64,000 nucleotides of DNA, taken from Acanthosepion pharaonis. Lineage: Eukaryota; Mollusca; Cephalopoda; Sepiida; Sepiidae. The position numbers were made by a program, and so were the translations under genes. Positions 25,111 through 34,589 of the stretch are shown piece by piece. Below the pieces are notes generated by a model. The model saw only the letters and a list, made by a program, of their open reading frames with translations, had not been told where the DNA came from and did not search any database. The stretch lies in NCBI GenBank assembly GCA_903632075.3, contig CAHIKZ030005495.1:2458501-2522500 (forward strand), given 5' to 3'. The first letter of the stretch is position 1; every line of letters begins with the position of its first letter.

Positions 25111-25337
25111 TTTTCTTTTTGTTCCGCTTTGGTGCACACTGCTGACGCAATGGACATGTGTAGCCTGTAACAGTAGGAAGAATACTGGCGCAATCAAGCT
25201 CAAACTTCGATCACGTGATACCAACTATAAGCACGCATGAGCAGAAGGCAATGTAACAAATGTAAATATGTATTATGGCGAAAGTATGGATATTTTTTTT
25301 TACTTACCCCCGTAAAAAAACATTTTCTGATTTAAAT

Positions 25338-25740
25338 TCTTCCTGGGTATGACGATAAACTACATCCGCGTCCTGGGTATGACGATAACCTACGTGCGAC
25401 AACAAGGTCTCTGATCATGAGGTTTTTAGGAGCGTGGAACCACCTCTTAATTGCCTTCCCCAACGACTTGGGGGTGGTAGCACCTGTTAGAGTTCCAGCT
25501 ATGGGCAGATAGTTAACCCACAAACTGGGGTCAAAACACTGTGAAAGTGTAAAAATATGTTTTAATACTAGAAATACTTTGTAAAAAAATTATTACCAGC
25601 AATAAATTTTTGAAGAAAAAATTATTACCAGCAATATAGGTCAAACTTTTTGAAAAATGAAAAGAATATTACCAGCAATTCATTTTTGGAAACATTATTA
25701 CCAGCAATAAAAATCTTGTCAGCATTAGATAACCTATTGA
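25338..25740 (-). mobile_element. repeat family A, copy 1
   Basis: It contains the family blocks tcctgggtatgacgataaac (twice), aggagcgtggaaccacctct, gttccagctatgggcagata and gttaacccacaaactggggt. These are followed by a tail of repeated attattaccagcaat units. Other copies lie at 38.7/39.5, 43.6, 45.6 and 48.1 kb. It is a dispersed non-coding element; I do not see a tRNA-like head and leave the class open. Confidence 0.75.
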
Positions 25741-25800
25741 GGTTGATGTGCCGTAAAACAAACCAAACCAAACCTAACCAAACTGGTTTAAATAACCTGC
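25735..25800 (+). repeat. SINE-type 3' tail
   Basis: The phrase gaggttgatgtgccgtaaaa followed by caaaccaaaccaaacc is a (AAACC)n-like SINE tail; a second occurrence is near 52,130-52,160. Confidence 0.55.
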
Positions 25801-26239
25801 AAAAGGTTGATTAGCTGTAAAAAAAAGAAATCATTTCTTTTCAATCTAAAATTTAAACGATTCTTGTACGAAAATGAAAGGTCGCGGTTTTATTCATTTG
25901 AATGACAAGGAAACGAACCGTCACCTCAGTTTGGGTGGATGAACTTGAAAAACAACCTTTCTTCAAAGCCATTATCATCGTCTTGCGTAAAGTCCGCCGA
26001 ATTAGTCAAGCTCGGAAACGAGGCTTAATCATACCATAAGAAAATTAATCGTACCATAAGAAAATAAGCAGACTGGTTTACTCAGAAGAAATAGAAAATT
26101 TCCTTTTGGTTGGAATAATTTTTGTACAACAGCATTCTTTAGACTTTCCTTAGGCCGAATTGAAAAATATTAATTTTTATTAGAAACGAAAAATATTAAT
26201 TTTTATCGTTTTAGAAGGAGGTCCTATTCATAATACTGA
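25801..26239. other. AT-rich stretch, nothing recognised
   Basis: No repeat family or domain was recognised. Confidence 0.4.
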
Positions 26240-26500
26240 CAGTCAGTCAGTTATGTGTCATGTGTGATACACGCTTAAGCGATCATGTATCTTTCGATAC
26301 ATGACTGACGATGCAGATTTTTTTCCTGGATTAGGTTGCCATTTCTTTTTGCGGTAGACCAGTTGCCATCCAAACCCATAGAACCAGGTTTCTCCTGTTA
26401 TTTATCCATAGCTGTGGGAAGAAGAAGAGAAATCATACCTTTCCCAAGTGTATTAGCAGGTAAGAAGAATGTAATGGATTCGACTGGAATTTGTACGTCG
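26240..26500 (-). mobile_element. SINE family B, copy 2
   Basis: Matches the family core from cagtcagttatgtgtcatg through tttgcggtagaccagttgcc to gaatgtaatggattcgactg. The hairpin CATGTATC-TTTC-GATACATG is at 26,284-26,303. Confidence 0.8.
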
Positions 26501-26512
26501 GCTCTTCGATTC

Positions 26513-26795
26513 ATCAATCATTTATGTGCCATGCGTGATACACGCTTAGACGATCATGTATCTTTCGATACATGACTGACGAGGTAGAATTTTTTCCCCG
26601 CAGTAGGTTGCCATTTCTTTCTGCGGTAGACCGGTTGCCAACCAATGGTATAGAACCCGGTCTAACTTGGGGGGATGGGGAGAAAATTATTCATACCTTT
26701 CCCAAGGGTATTTGCACGTAAGTGAATGTAATAGATTCGACTAGAATTCGAACTCGGCGCTCCGATTCCTCAATCCGAGCCGCTACTGAATGCAC
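26513..26795 (-). mobile_element. SINE family B, copy 3, with tRNA-like head
   Basis: This is the most complete copy. On the minus strand the right end reads gtagcggctcggattgagg, then cgccgagttcgaattctagt: an A-box-like and a B-box-like (GAGTTCGAATTC) pair typical of an RNA polymerase III tRNA-derived SINE head. The body follows with the conserved hairpin at 26,555-26,574. It abuts copy 2 in the same orientation. Confidence 0.8.
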
Positions 26796-27153
26796 TTAGC
26801 TGTTATTTACAAATATAAAGCTTGTAAGTGTTATAACATTATTGATATCAGAATATCTTCTTAAAAAATTCTGAAATTTTTAACCGTTATTTTTTAAATT
26901 TTAGAAATATTTTGAATGGGATTTTTGGGAAGCTCATGGACAAACATTTATAGTTAATAATTATTCATCTTAAATGAAGAATAAACGGAATAAATTTAAT
27001 TTATTTATGCATGTACATTTTACTTATACTAATAAACAGATACATAGTTCTATTAATTTAAGTCATTTTTTTTTTGTTCTTTAATTATAAATCTATGCGT
27101 TTGTTATTTATTTAAAACTTGTTTGAAAGCCGCCCTCTCGGGCAGCATTTGAG

Positions 27154-27442
27154 CTAGCTCCTGCGGAGGGCACTTGATTTGACTTTCGGCTTATTCCGGA
27201 GTTTGAGAGTCCCTAAGCCTCTGCATATTCTCAGCACTGGAAGCTCTCCTGTCTGCTGTTTGCTCTGGGTTTTCATTTGCACGGGACTTTCTTTTCCTCG
27301 TTGAAGCCTTGGCTCTTTTGATTGCAATCTGGACCTCTGTTGACGAATATTTCTTTTTGCAAGGCATATTGCTACCGTATGAGATAGCCAACAATAAACT
27401 ACAGAAGAACTCAAAGTTGATCGCTGCCTTTAAGTATTGCAT
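27154..27442 (-). CDS. small basic ORF, possible transposon N-terminus
   Basis: One minus-strand frame includes MPCKKKYSSTEVQIAIKRA followed by repeats of the type R-A-x-x-x-E-x-x-x-R-L-R and the phrase DSQTPE, ending at a stop at 27,191. Arg/Glu-rich repeats with (E)TPE are common in N-terminal regions of Helitron-like and some other transposon proteins. A second frame on the same strand is also open. No catalytic domain follows, so it is at most a relic. The assignment is weak. Confidence 0.3.
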
Positions 27443-29050
27443 TAATATTTAAGCTTACCTTCAACGATAATTCTTCTGCCGCCACTTAATTTAAAGGCAA
27501 TTTGATGTACGTAGGTCCTTACTTTCCGTGAAAAAAAACAATTAGTTTTATTTCATGGGCGATTTTTGCTGGGTTTTGCAATTAATTTCGATTATTCCCA
27601 AATTCATTTTCAACTTCTAAAAATCGTTATCTTACAAAATAATTCGTTGCAAAAAAATCAAGTAAAAAATCGCATTAATGAAAATTTAAAAATCCAAAAT
27701 TTCAGGATTGCAGGTTAATTTACTCATGGAGCCTCCTCTGGGAATAAAGTTGAGAACACAGACAATCTGTAATTTGAGAACAGCAATGTTTTCATTTGAA
27801 CATGAGCTATTGAAAGTTAGAGAGTTGTGTCCCTTTAATTGCTTTTTTTATTTATCAGTAGAAGCCAAGATAGCGGAATCCGAAAACAATCGCATTAAAT
27901 TTAAAAATCCAAAATTTCAGGATTACGGGTCTAGATCCGAGCCGAAATGTTTTTTAATTTGCTCACGGCGGCGTACTGATTCCCAAATGGTATGATATGT
28001 TACGCTACGGCCTTTTGGAGTAAAGTTGAAAATGTTTAATACGCTGACACACTGGAATTCGCATTTATTTACATAGAAAATACTTTTTGAAATCAGTCTC
28101 CAAGAAAAGTCTGATTTGTGCGCAAGTCAGTTGTTTCCAGGAACTTTGTAAAAGTCAGAGATGGATATAATAAACAGAATGCTCGCTTCTAAATCGATAA
28201 AGAATAATATTTTTCGATTCTGAGAAACGTCGCGGTTTAACGAAAGTCGAAAGATTGGTAAAGTACAGAAATTATTTTACCGAAAACATTTTTTCAATAT
28301 TGTTTTACGTGTGGACCAGTTTGTTTAATTAGTGGTAGTTTTTTTTTTTTCTTTATTTTTTTATTTTTTTTTTAAATCTAATGAAATTATCGATTATACC
28401 TGGTTTCTAAACATAATTAATTCAGGGTACTCTACGCAAGGAGATATCATAGGTCTACAGAATGTTAATGGACAGAAATTATTCAACCCCACATCCATTT
28501 TTTTGTCACTGCTTTTTACGAGTGGACCAGCTTAATTAGTAGATTTTCTTTAAAAAGATAATATAATCATACCAAATCTCCGAGCGTAATTAATGGGACT
28601 TTATGCAAGTTCTAGAAAAAGCTATCCTGTAAAAAGTTTTCCCATTTTATTTTTACAAGGGGACGAAATAGTGCTGAAAAATCTATAAGTAATATTATAT
28701 ATACAAGTAATTCTATTTTTTTATCTATCAACTATTATTTAATATACCCGAGGCTGACACTCATCTTTAAAAACAAAAACTAGGTCAGATAAGCCAGGCT
28801 TATGAAATTCGTTTCTAAATAGCTTTTCATAAACAATCAACATTCTTTCGGATCACTGAAAACGTCAGGGCGATAAATGTAAGCAAAACGAAGACCACGC
28901 TCTACTAAAGACTGTCAAAGATCTAAAATATGTTGATTTGCCAGACGCCTAAAGGCATTACCTTAGGAGACATAAAAAAAGGGATTGAGAAAGGCTACGA
29001 AGTTGTTTAATCATTAGTTTGGTGCTTTCAACCTCATGTTTAACATAGTG
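27443..29050. other. AT-rich region with small duplications
   Basis: I see no genes. Two internal duplications are visible: tttaaaaatccaaaatttca recurs at about 27,685 and 27,900, and a unit of about 220 bp beginning gtggaccag...ttaattagt recurs at about 28,311 and 28,522 with cataattaattcagggtact matched by a diverged form. Confidence 0.5.
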
Positions 29051-29052
29051 TT

Positions 29053-29274
29053 ATGAAAAGGAGAGCAACTATTTGCGCCTTCACGGGGTCACGTTTTCCA
29101 CTGACATAAAATGGAGTGGTTATATTAAATCATTTGCTAGGTCTGTTGCTAAGAATGATGCTGCAGTGTCATACCAGACAATTTTTGTTCACCAGACTAC
29201 ATCTTGCATGTTTATGAATCTACCATTCATCCATGAATTAGATACTGTTGCCAATATCTGCTCTAGTGTTCCGG
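29053..29274 (+). pseudogene. LINE reverse-transcriptase fragment (CR1/Jockey-like type)
   Basis: Codons read LRLHGVTFSTDIKWSGYIKS, then FARSVAKNDAAVSYQTIF, homologous to LRLLGLTLTADLRWNKYIES and ASSTARKVGSLCRARKFF in the better-preserved copy at 59.25 kb. The fragment ends in a (TA)n tract at about 29,275. It is a 5'- and 3'-truncated dead copy. Confidence 0.75.

Positions 29275-29363
<89 letters not shown>
29275..29363. repeat. (TA)n microsatellite, about 89 bp
   Basis: A pure TA tract between the LINE fragment and the Helitron-like element. Confidence 0.97.
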
Positions 29364-29366
<3 letters not shown>

Positions 29367-30063
29367 TGCTTATTATAAAACCCAGGTTGTTGTGTGTGTG
29401 TGTGTGTGTGTGTGTCTGTTCGTTTATATATTGGATCGAATTTCCTACATTTTTCAACCGATTTCAACAAAACTTCACAGAACCACGTAAAATTACATTG
29501 CGGTGGTTCTGACAGCGTCAAAAAAATGGAAAAACACAATTGTTTTTGCACGAAATCAATTTGAAAACACGATTGAGAGGCATTAATGAAAGGGGGCCAA
29601 CTCATATCCAGTTATACTGATTCTAAAACCCAGGTCGGTTGTTTGTTTGTTTGTGTGTGTGTGTGTGTGTGTGTGTTCGTTCGTTAATATATGGGGTCGG
29701 ATTTCCTACATTTTTCAACCGATTTCAACAAAACTTCACTTTTTTTGGCAGGAAGTGTTTCTTATTGTCTTGCACACTTTTTTCTTTATTTTTACATTCA
29801 CAATGCATTAGAAATTCCATTTACAAGACAATTGTTTATAATAAAATTCTATTGAATCGGTAGACTCATAACGATTGAAAACAATGTTTTTGTTTGAGTT
29901 TGGGTTTGACCAATTCGTAAAAAAAAAAAAATTATTAAGTCATGCGTGTCCGTTAACCTCAAAGAATAATCTTTGTCAATTTTATTTTTCAGTCTTTATG
30001 ATGCTCGATACTTGATATAGCTCTTACTGTTACATTCCCGGGCAACACCGGGCTCTACTGCTA

Positions 30064-30064
<1 letters not shown>
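29364..30064 (+). mobile_element. Helitron-like non-autonomous element, copy 1 (701 bp)
   Basis: It starts TCATGCTTATTATAAAACCC after an A. It ends with a GC hairpin cccgggcaacaccggg, then ctctactgCTAG, before a T. A 5' TC, a 3' hairpin about 10 nt before CTAG and insertion between A and T without a target duplication are the Helitron signature. The 5' module (aaaacccaggt, GT tract, tcctacatttttcaaccgat, ttcaacaaaacttcac) occurs twice in tandem. No helicase or Rep coding sequence is present. An inverted copy lies at 38,755-39,476. Confidence 0.75.

Positions 30065-30066
<2 letters not shown>

Positions 30067-30127
<61 letters not shown>
30067..30127. repeat. (TA)n microsatellite
   Basis: A pure TA tract left of the palindromic hammerhead-like unit. 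Confidence 0.96.
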
Positions 30128-30131
<4 letters not shown>

Positions 30132-30160
30132 ATTTCTCTGATTTAACCAGTAGAAGACAA

Positions 30161-30320
30161 TATATATGAATAAAAATGACAATAGGAAAACTGGTAATTG
30201 CTGACGCGTTTCGTCAATGTGGACAAAGCAAAATTTTGTATTTTGCTTTGATAAAGTCCACATTGGACGAAACGCGTCAGTAATTACCACTTTTCCTATT
30301 GTCATTTTTATTCATATATA
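30161..30320. repeat. palindromic unit with hammerhead-like core, bounded by (TA)n
   Basis: Left arm 30,161-30,224 is the inverse of right arm 30,256-30,320 (gacgaaacgcgtcagtaatt; ttttcctattgtcattttta). On the plus strand at the centre, TTGATAA (30,248-30,254), a GTCC-ACATT-GGAC hairpin, GAAA (30,269-30,272) and CGCGTC follow the hammerhead order. Flanking TTGCT and AGTAA can form stem I. Two core positions deviate (C3 to T, G8 to A), so this copy is probably inactive. Confidence 0.65.
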
Positions 30321-30340
30321 TATATATATATATATATATT
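30314..30340. repeat. (TA)n microsatellite
   Basis: A TA tract on the right side of the palindromic unit. Confidence 0.93.
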
Positions 30341-30394
30341 AAGACATTTTTATGTTTATAAAATACAGTAAATTCGAACTTGCTAACCGAACGC

Positions 30395-30632
30395 TCCTCT
30401 GTGGCCAAATCGTTAAAGGCACGTCAAGCTAAATGACGGTTCCGTATAGGATACAGGTTCAAATCCTGTCGGAGGACGAATATTTTCTGTGAAAATTTCT
30501 CGGACATTCAGGCCAGTAAATGTTGTTTATTATAAAACAGAGCATTTATTTAAATATTTGTAACTACAATAAGGATGTATAAACATAAAAATTAAAATAA
30601 TTGTCGGATTTGTCCATTTCATTATATATATA
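30395..30632 (+). mobile_element. tRNA-derived SINE (class II tRNA-like head)
   Basis: The head (30,395-30,476, 82 nt) folds like a tRNA with a long variable arm: acceptor TCCTCTG with CGGAGGA, A box tggccaaatcgttaaaggc, anticodon stem CGTCA with TGACG, and T arm ACAGG-TTCAAAT-CCTGT (B box). The anticodon loop AGCTAAA lacks the universal T33, so it is not a functional tRNA. The tail cggacattcaggccagtaaa...aaacagagcatttattt ends aattgtcggatttgtccatt. A long variable arm suggests a Ser- or Leu-type source. Confidence 0.85.
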
Positions 30633-30675
30633 TTTGCGCCTTTTTGGAGTCACGTTTTCCACTAATATGACCTCA
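30633..30675 (+). pseudogene. short LINE reverse-transcriptase fragment
   Basis: tatttgcgcctttttggagt cacgttttccacta repeats the start of the LINE fragments at 29.05 and 31.31 kb. It sits between two SINEs that point towards each other. Confidence 0.6.
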
Positions 30676-30677
30676 CA

Positions 30678-30923
30678 CATTATGAAATGGACAAAGTCCG
30701 ACAATTATTTTAAAACATTTTTTTATGTTTACACGTTCTTTTTATAGATGCAAATATTTAAGTCAGTGCTCTGTTTATAATAAACAGTATTAACGACATT
30801 TATCGGCCTGAATATCCGATAATTTTTCGTAGAAGATATGTGTCCTCCGACAGGAATCGAACCTGTATCGTATACGGAACCCTCATATAGCCTGATGTGT
30901 TTTACCGATTTAGCCACAGAGGA
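30678..30923 (-). mobile_element. tRNA-derived SINE, inverted copy
   Basis: Minus-strand copy of the previous SINE. The tRNA-like head (30,843-30,923) has TCCTCTG/CGGAGGA ends, A box tggctaaatcggtaaaaca and T arm ACAGG-TTCGATT-CCTGT, a better B box than the plus-strand copy. The tail runs to gaaatggacaaagtccgaca at 30,684. With the previous SINE it forms a tail-to-tail inverted pair about 45 bp apart. Confidence 0.85.
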
Positions 30924-31194
30924 GAGTTTTGATTAGTGTTGAATCTTGACTAATGCATGGAATAATAATGCAACACAAAATGTACTTAGAATAAAATGTA
31001 TTGAAACAAGAAAGTGTACACAATATTTACATATAGCCTTTTGTATATTCCTGGTAAGACCGTTCCTGGAGAATGTGTTGACTTAGTCGCAGTCGGGCAG
31101 AGTCTCTGGTTGAATCTCTTGATTCCTCCCTCTCTTCCCGGTACCAACCATATTTATATGGTCGGTACTCCACTATGCAAATTAGGTGGATCCT

Positions 31195-31309
31195 ACCACA
31201 GTAAGGTCGATTTTACTGTTTCTCGGACATTCAGGCCGGTATATATCGTTAATACTGTTTATTATAAACAGAGCATTTACTTAAAATATTTGTATCTATA
31301 AAAAGAATA
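31195..31309 (+). mobile_element. SINE tail fragment
   Basis: ctcggacattcaggccggta, gtttattataaacagagcat and tatctataaaaagaat match the SINE tail. The head is replaced by unrelated sequence (31,050-31,195). It fuses directly to a LINE fragment at tatttgcgcc. Confidence 0.7.
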
Positions 31310-31516
31310 TATTTGCGCCTTCTCGGAGTCACGTTTTCCACTGACATGAAATGGAGTGATTATATTGAATTTGCTAGGTCTGATGCTAAGAACGTTGCTT
31401 CACTGTGTCATACCAGACAATTTTTCTTGCTTAGGCTGCATCTTCTACATTTATGTGTCTACCATTCACCCATGCATTGAATATTGCTGCTAGAGTCTGG
31501 TCTGATTCTCCAGCTA
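31310..31516 (+). pseudogene. LINE reverse-transcriptase fragment
   Basis: cggagtcacgttttccactg, acatgaaatggagtgattat, catgcattgaatattgctgc correspond to FSTDMKWSDYIE and PCIEYCC of the LINE family at 59.25 kb. Frameshifts and deletions are present. Confidence 0.7.
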
Positions 31517-31671
31517 TATGCAATAGTTAGCTGTAATTGTTAACTTGGGCAAGAAATGGCTTGTAAATTATAATATCTCCAAAATGTAATTTCCACCATT
31601 TAATCATCATAGAGAACTGTTTTGACTTCTATCAGTATGGCTGATACTAACCTCCAAGAGAGTTACTTGAC

Positions 31672-31844
31672 CTCACGTTTTCCACTGACATGAAATGGGG
31701 TGATTATATTGAATCAGTTGCTCGGTCTGCTGTTAAGAAGGTTACTTCACGGTGTCATACCAGACAGTTTTTCTCACCAGACTCAATCTTGCCCGTTTAT
31801 TTAACATTATCATGCATTGACTATTGCTGCCAATATCCAGTCTA

Positions 31845-31846
<2 letters not shown>
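31672..31846 (+). pseudogene. LINE reverse-transcriptase fragment
   Basis: A third local copy of the same segment (cacgttttccactgacatga; tattgaatcagttgctcggt), ending in a (TA)n tract as the copy at 29.27 kb does. Confidence 0.7.
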
Positions 31847-31894
<48 letters not shown>

Positions 31895-32125
31895 AAAGAA
31901 GGAACAGTAAGATATAAAATCTGGTGTTCTTATAGATATTTTTATTTTTACAAAATAGTGCTCAATGTAAATTTACAGAGCATTAATATTATAAATTAAT
32001 TGATTTAAAATATGGTCTTTTCGCTACACAGTTCCAACCATGTTTCAAAAATAGTTTTTAGCTTCTATTTTTGAAACATGGTTGGAACTGTGTAGCGAAA
32101 AAAATCATATTTTAAATCAATTAAT

Positions 32126-32156
<31 letters not shown>

Positions 32157-32157
32157 G
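31847..32157. repeat. (TA)n-bounded palindrome, about 65-bp arms
   Basis: TA tracts at 31,847-31,887 and 32,131-32,157 enclose an inverted repeat. The left arm (about 31,991-32,056; atggtcttttcgctacacag, ttccaaccatgtttcaaaaa) pairs with the right arm (about 32,066-32,130). The arms meet at gaaac, as in the hammerhead-like units, but I see no CTGANGA core. The left flank (tatttttatttttacaaaat, agtgctc) recurs at 51.4 and 55.9 kb. Confidence 0.8.
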
Positions 32158-32655
32158 CCTATACAAGCGCCTTACGTTACACCTATCTGCCCACAGCTCT
32201 ATTAGAATCCATTTAAACACACACACACCCAAACTTACATCCGAAACATACTAGCAGAAAATACAAGCATAAACTCATCCACAGGTAAAAAAAATGATTA
32301 AAAATAATATAAGCCTTAATAATAATAATAATAATAATAAAAGCCAACAGTTAATAATATTAACTACGAATACGGTCACAATGCGCTATAAATCTAAAGA
32401 ATACGCACAACCCAAATACTCAATTAAAAAGCAGAAACAAAAAAATCAGCCTTGATAATGGCTAAAAGTATATCCGAAACACTCGAAATTTATAGAACAT
32501 TTGGACAGTTTCTACGCACTCTGTGTCCAAAAAAGAAAACACTTGCTCGAACAAAAAATTAAATTAAAAAAGCTTAATCGCAGTACCTTGTCTGTCATCT
32601 TTAGTGAAACATGTATAAAGGAAAGATTGCAAAATGCAAAATATATATCTAGATT
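32158..32655. other. AT-rich stretch with (AAT)n, nothing recognised
   Basis: Contains a short aataat run at about 32,320-32,340 and no recognisable gene. Confidence 0.4.
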
Positions 32656-32658
32656 CTT

Positions 32659-32771
32659 GCCTTATTGCCATATCACGTTTAAAGCCGGTTCTCCACCGAT
32701 CACAGAAGTTAAACAACTTCATGCCTAGTTATTATCTAGATGGGTGACCGCTTGGTAACTTGCATGCTCCA
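32659..32771 (+). pseudogene. 5S rRNA-derived pseudogene, copy 1
   Basis: It follows the metazoan 5S rRNA gene in order: gccatatcacgt, ccggttctccaccgatcac, gaagttaaacaac (A-box region) and gatgggtgaccgcttggtaa (C-box region), ending near ttgcatgctcc. Many substitutions, including in paired regions, show it is not a functional 5S gene. It could be a dispersed 5S pseudogene or the head of a 5S-derived SINE. Confidence 0.75.
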
Positions 32772-32901
32772 ATTTAACAGATAGTAAAAATTTAGAAAAA
32801 GTTTTTGTGATTTATTAGGATTTCATTGGATGAATAGCGTCACAAAATCTTTTTCCCATTATTTTCTAATTACTGTTTCTTGATATATAAATTATATGTC
32901 G

Positions 32902-32903
<2 letters not shown>

Positions 32904-32956
<53 letters not shown>

Positions 32957-33017
32957 TATATATATATAACGACATAGAATTTATATTTCTGTTTCTTGAT
33001 ATATAAATTATATGTCG

Positions 33018-33069
<52 letters not shown>

Positions 33070-33111
33070 ACATATAATTTATATATCATAATATATAAAT
33101 TTTATGTCGTT

Positions 33112-33144
<33 letters not shown>

Positions 33145-33188
33145 GACATATAATTTACATATCAAGAAACATATATATATATAAACAA

Positions 33189-33241
<53 letters not shown>
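32904..33241. repeat. cluster of (TA)n tracts with nested inverted repeats
   Basis: Four TA tracts are separated by forward and inverted forms of gatatataaattatatgtcg, so the cluster is a chain of hairpins (cttgatatataaattatatg and its inverse). Confidence 0.85.
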
Positions 33242-33244
<3 letters not shown>

Positions 33245-33510
33245 TTTATTAATGAGAGCTGCTGAATGGCAGCTGAATTTATATTCACAAAAGCAAATCC
33301 ACTTCTAACAAATGAAAAATGTACATTGAATTTTTACCACGCTTCTTATACTGAAGGGGAATATTTTAATTTTAATTGATTTAAATAAATAATTAATAAT
33401 TCCTATTTTTTTTTTTTTACTCTTTCTTCTTATAAATATTACACTCTCTCCCAAGAAAGTAAATTTTTAATAATATTTTGTTATATTTATTTTTCAACAG
33501 ACATTCTTTG

Positions 33511-33627
33511 GCTTGCCGATATATATCGTCGAAACACCGGCTCTTAAACGATCGCCGAAGTCAAGCAACGTCAAGCCTCATCAGGGCCAAGATGAATGAC
33601 CGTTTTGGAATACCTGGTGCTGTAGGT
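33511..33627 (+). pseudogene. 5S rRNA-derived pseudogene, copy 2
   Basis: It contains aaacaccggctcttaaacga, gccgaagtcaagcaacgtca, gggccaagatgaatgaccgt and ggaatacctggtgctgtagg, covering a full-length 5S gene. The 3' end is closer to real 5S rRNA than copy 1 is. About 10 bp later a tRNA-like A box begins (next entry), which raises the possibility of a composite SINE head. Confidence 0.8.
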
Positions 33628-33637
33628 GTGGATGTGC

Positions 33638-33675
33638 GAGTGGTGTAATGGTTAACGAATTGGAAGTTCTGTCTA
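33638..33675 (+). other. tRNA-like segment downstream of the 5S copy
   Basis: gagtggtgtaatggttaacg resembles a tRNA D-arm/A box. No matching T arm is found before the next repeat begins at about 33,690, so this is a fragment. Confidence 0.4.
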
Positions 33676-33689
33676 TATTTCTGAGATGA

Positions 33690-34165
33690 GATATTATGTA
33701 CATTATTTACATTATTCGGACTATTGTCCTCATCTTTGTCGCCATATTTATTACAACGTTTCGGCCGTTGTACGCTCCGGCCTTCTTCAGGTGGCTGGGA
33801 TATCGAACTTAACCCTTTATTTCGCTCTCTGGGGTGCCTGTTCTAGTTTATCAAGGACACATGGCACAGTGGGTAAAGGCGTTAGTTAGATCCAGTGACA
33901 GGATCCAAAGAGTGTGAATTCAATACCTGGTTAAGGCAGTGGAGAACTTTCAGAGGGAAATTAACAGGAGATGACTGTTAACTGACATCCATTAAACATG
34001 GTACGTGGAACTAGAACAGTCTACTCCAGTGAGCGAAATAAAGGGTTCAGTTCGACATTCCAACCCCCTGAAGAAGGCCGGAGCGCACAACGGCCGAAAC
34101 GATGTAATAAATATGGCGACAAAGATAAGGACAATAGTCCGAGTAATGTAAATAATGTGAATTGG
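33690..34165. mobile_element. long inverted-repeat element with paired hammerhead-like cores
   Basis: Arms of about 130 bp (33,690-33,822 and 34,030-34,165) share tttacattattcggactatt, gtcgccatatttattacaac and ccctttatttcgctc in inverse orientation. Each arm carries CTGAAGA, A, GGCC, a loop, GGCC and GAAACG (34,068-34,100 on plus; 33,757-33,789 on minus). The spacer contains a tRNA-like sequence (ggcacagtgggtaaaggcgt; gtgtgaattcaatacctgg). Stems I and III are not convincing. Related decayed sequence lies at 15.4 and 60.9-62.95 kb. Confidence 0.7.
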
Positions 34166-34589
34166 AAGTTGGAGGGCCGAGTTCCAGTTCTAGTCGCATT
34201 CTTTATATCCTCTTAAGTTCACTTACGCGTAAATTCTTTTGGGAAATCGTATTGATTCTCCTCGTCACCCCCAGCTAAGGGTTAAGTAGTATGATTTGTA
34301 CAGGTAAATCAATATCAACACCAAAACAATCTTGCGATCTAAAAATATTTTTTTGCTTTAAATAACCTGCAAAAGTGTTGATAACCTGATAAAGAAAAAA
34401 AAAATAAAATAGTGCCACGTTTATTCCTAAGACTTTTTTCTTCGGTTCTGTTTCTACACTGCGGAACTTGTGTAAAGATATTATTTCTCATATAAAGCTA
34501 ATTTAATATTCTCTCTATGATATTGCTATTCATGACAACAATTAAATTTGTGTTTTACTTTCTAAAATGTATTTTTAAAAAGTATGTTG

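Noticed and set aside
30395..30476. Functional tRNA gene
   Set aside because: The cloverleaf is good, but the anticodon loop lacks T33, the sequence continues into a repeated SINE tail, and a second copy is inverted nearby.
32659..32771. Functional 5S rRNA gene
   Set aside because: Many substitutions in conserved internal control regions and helices; no tandem 5S context.
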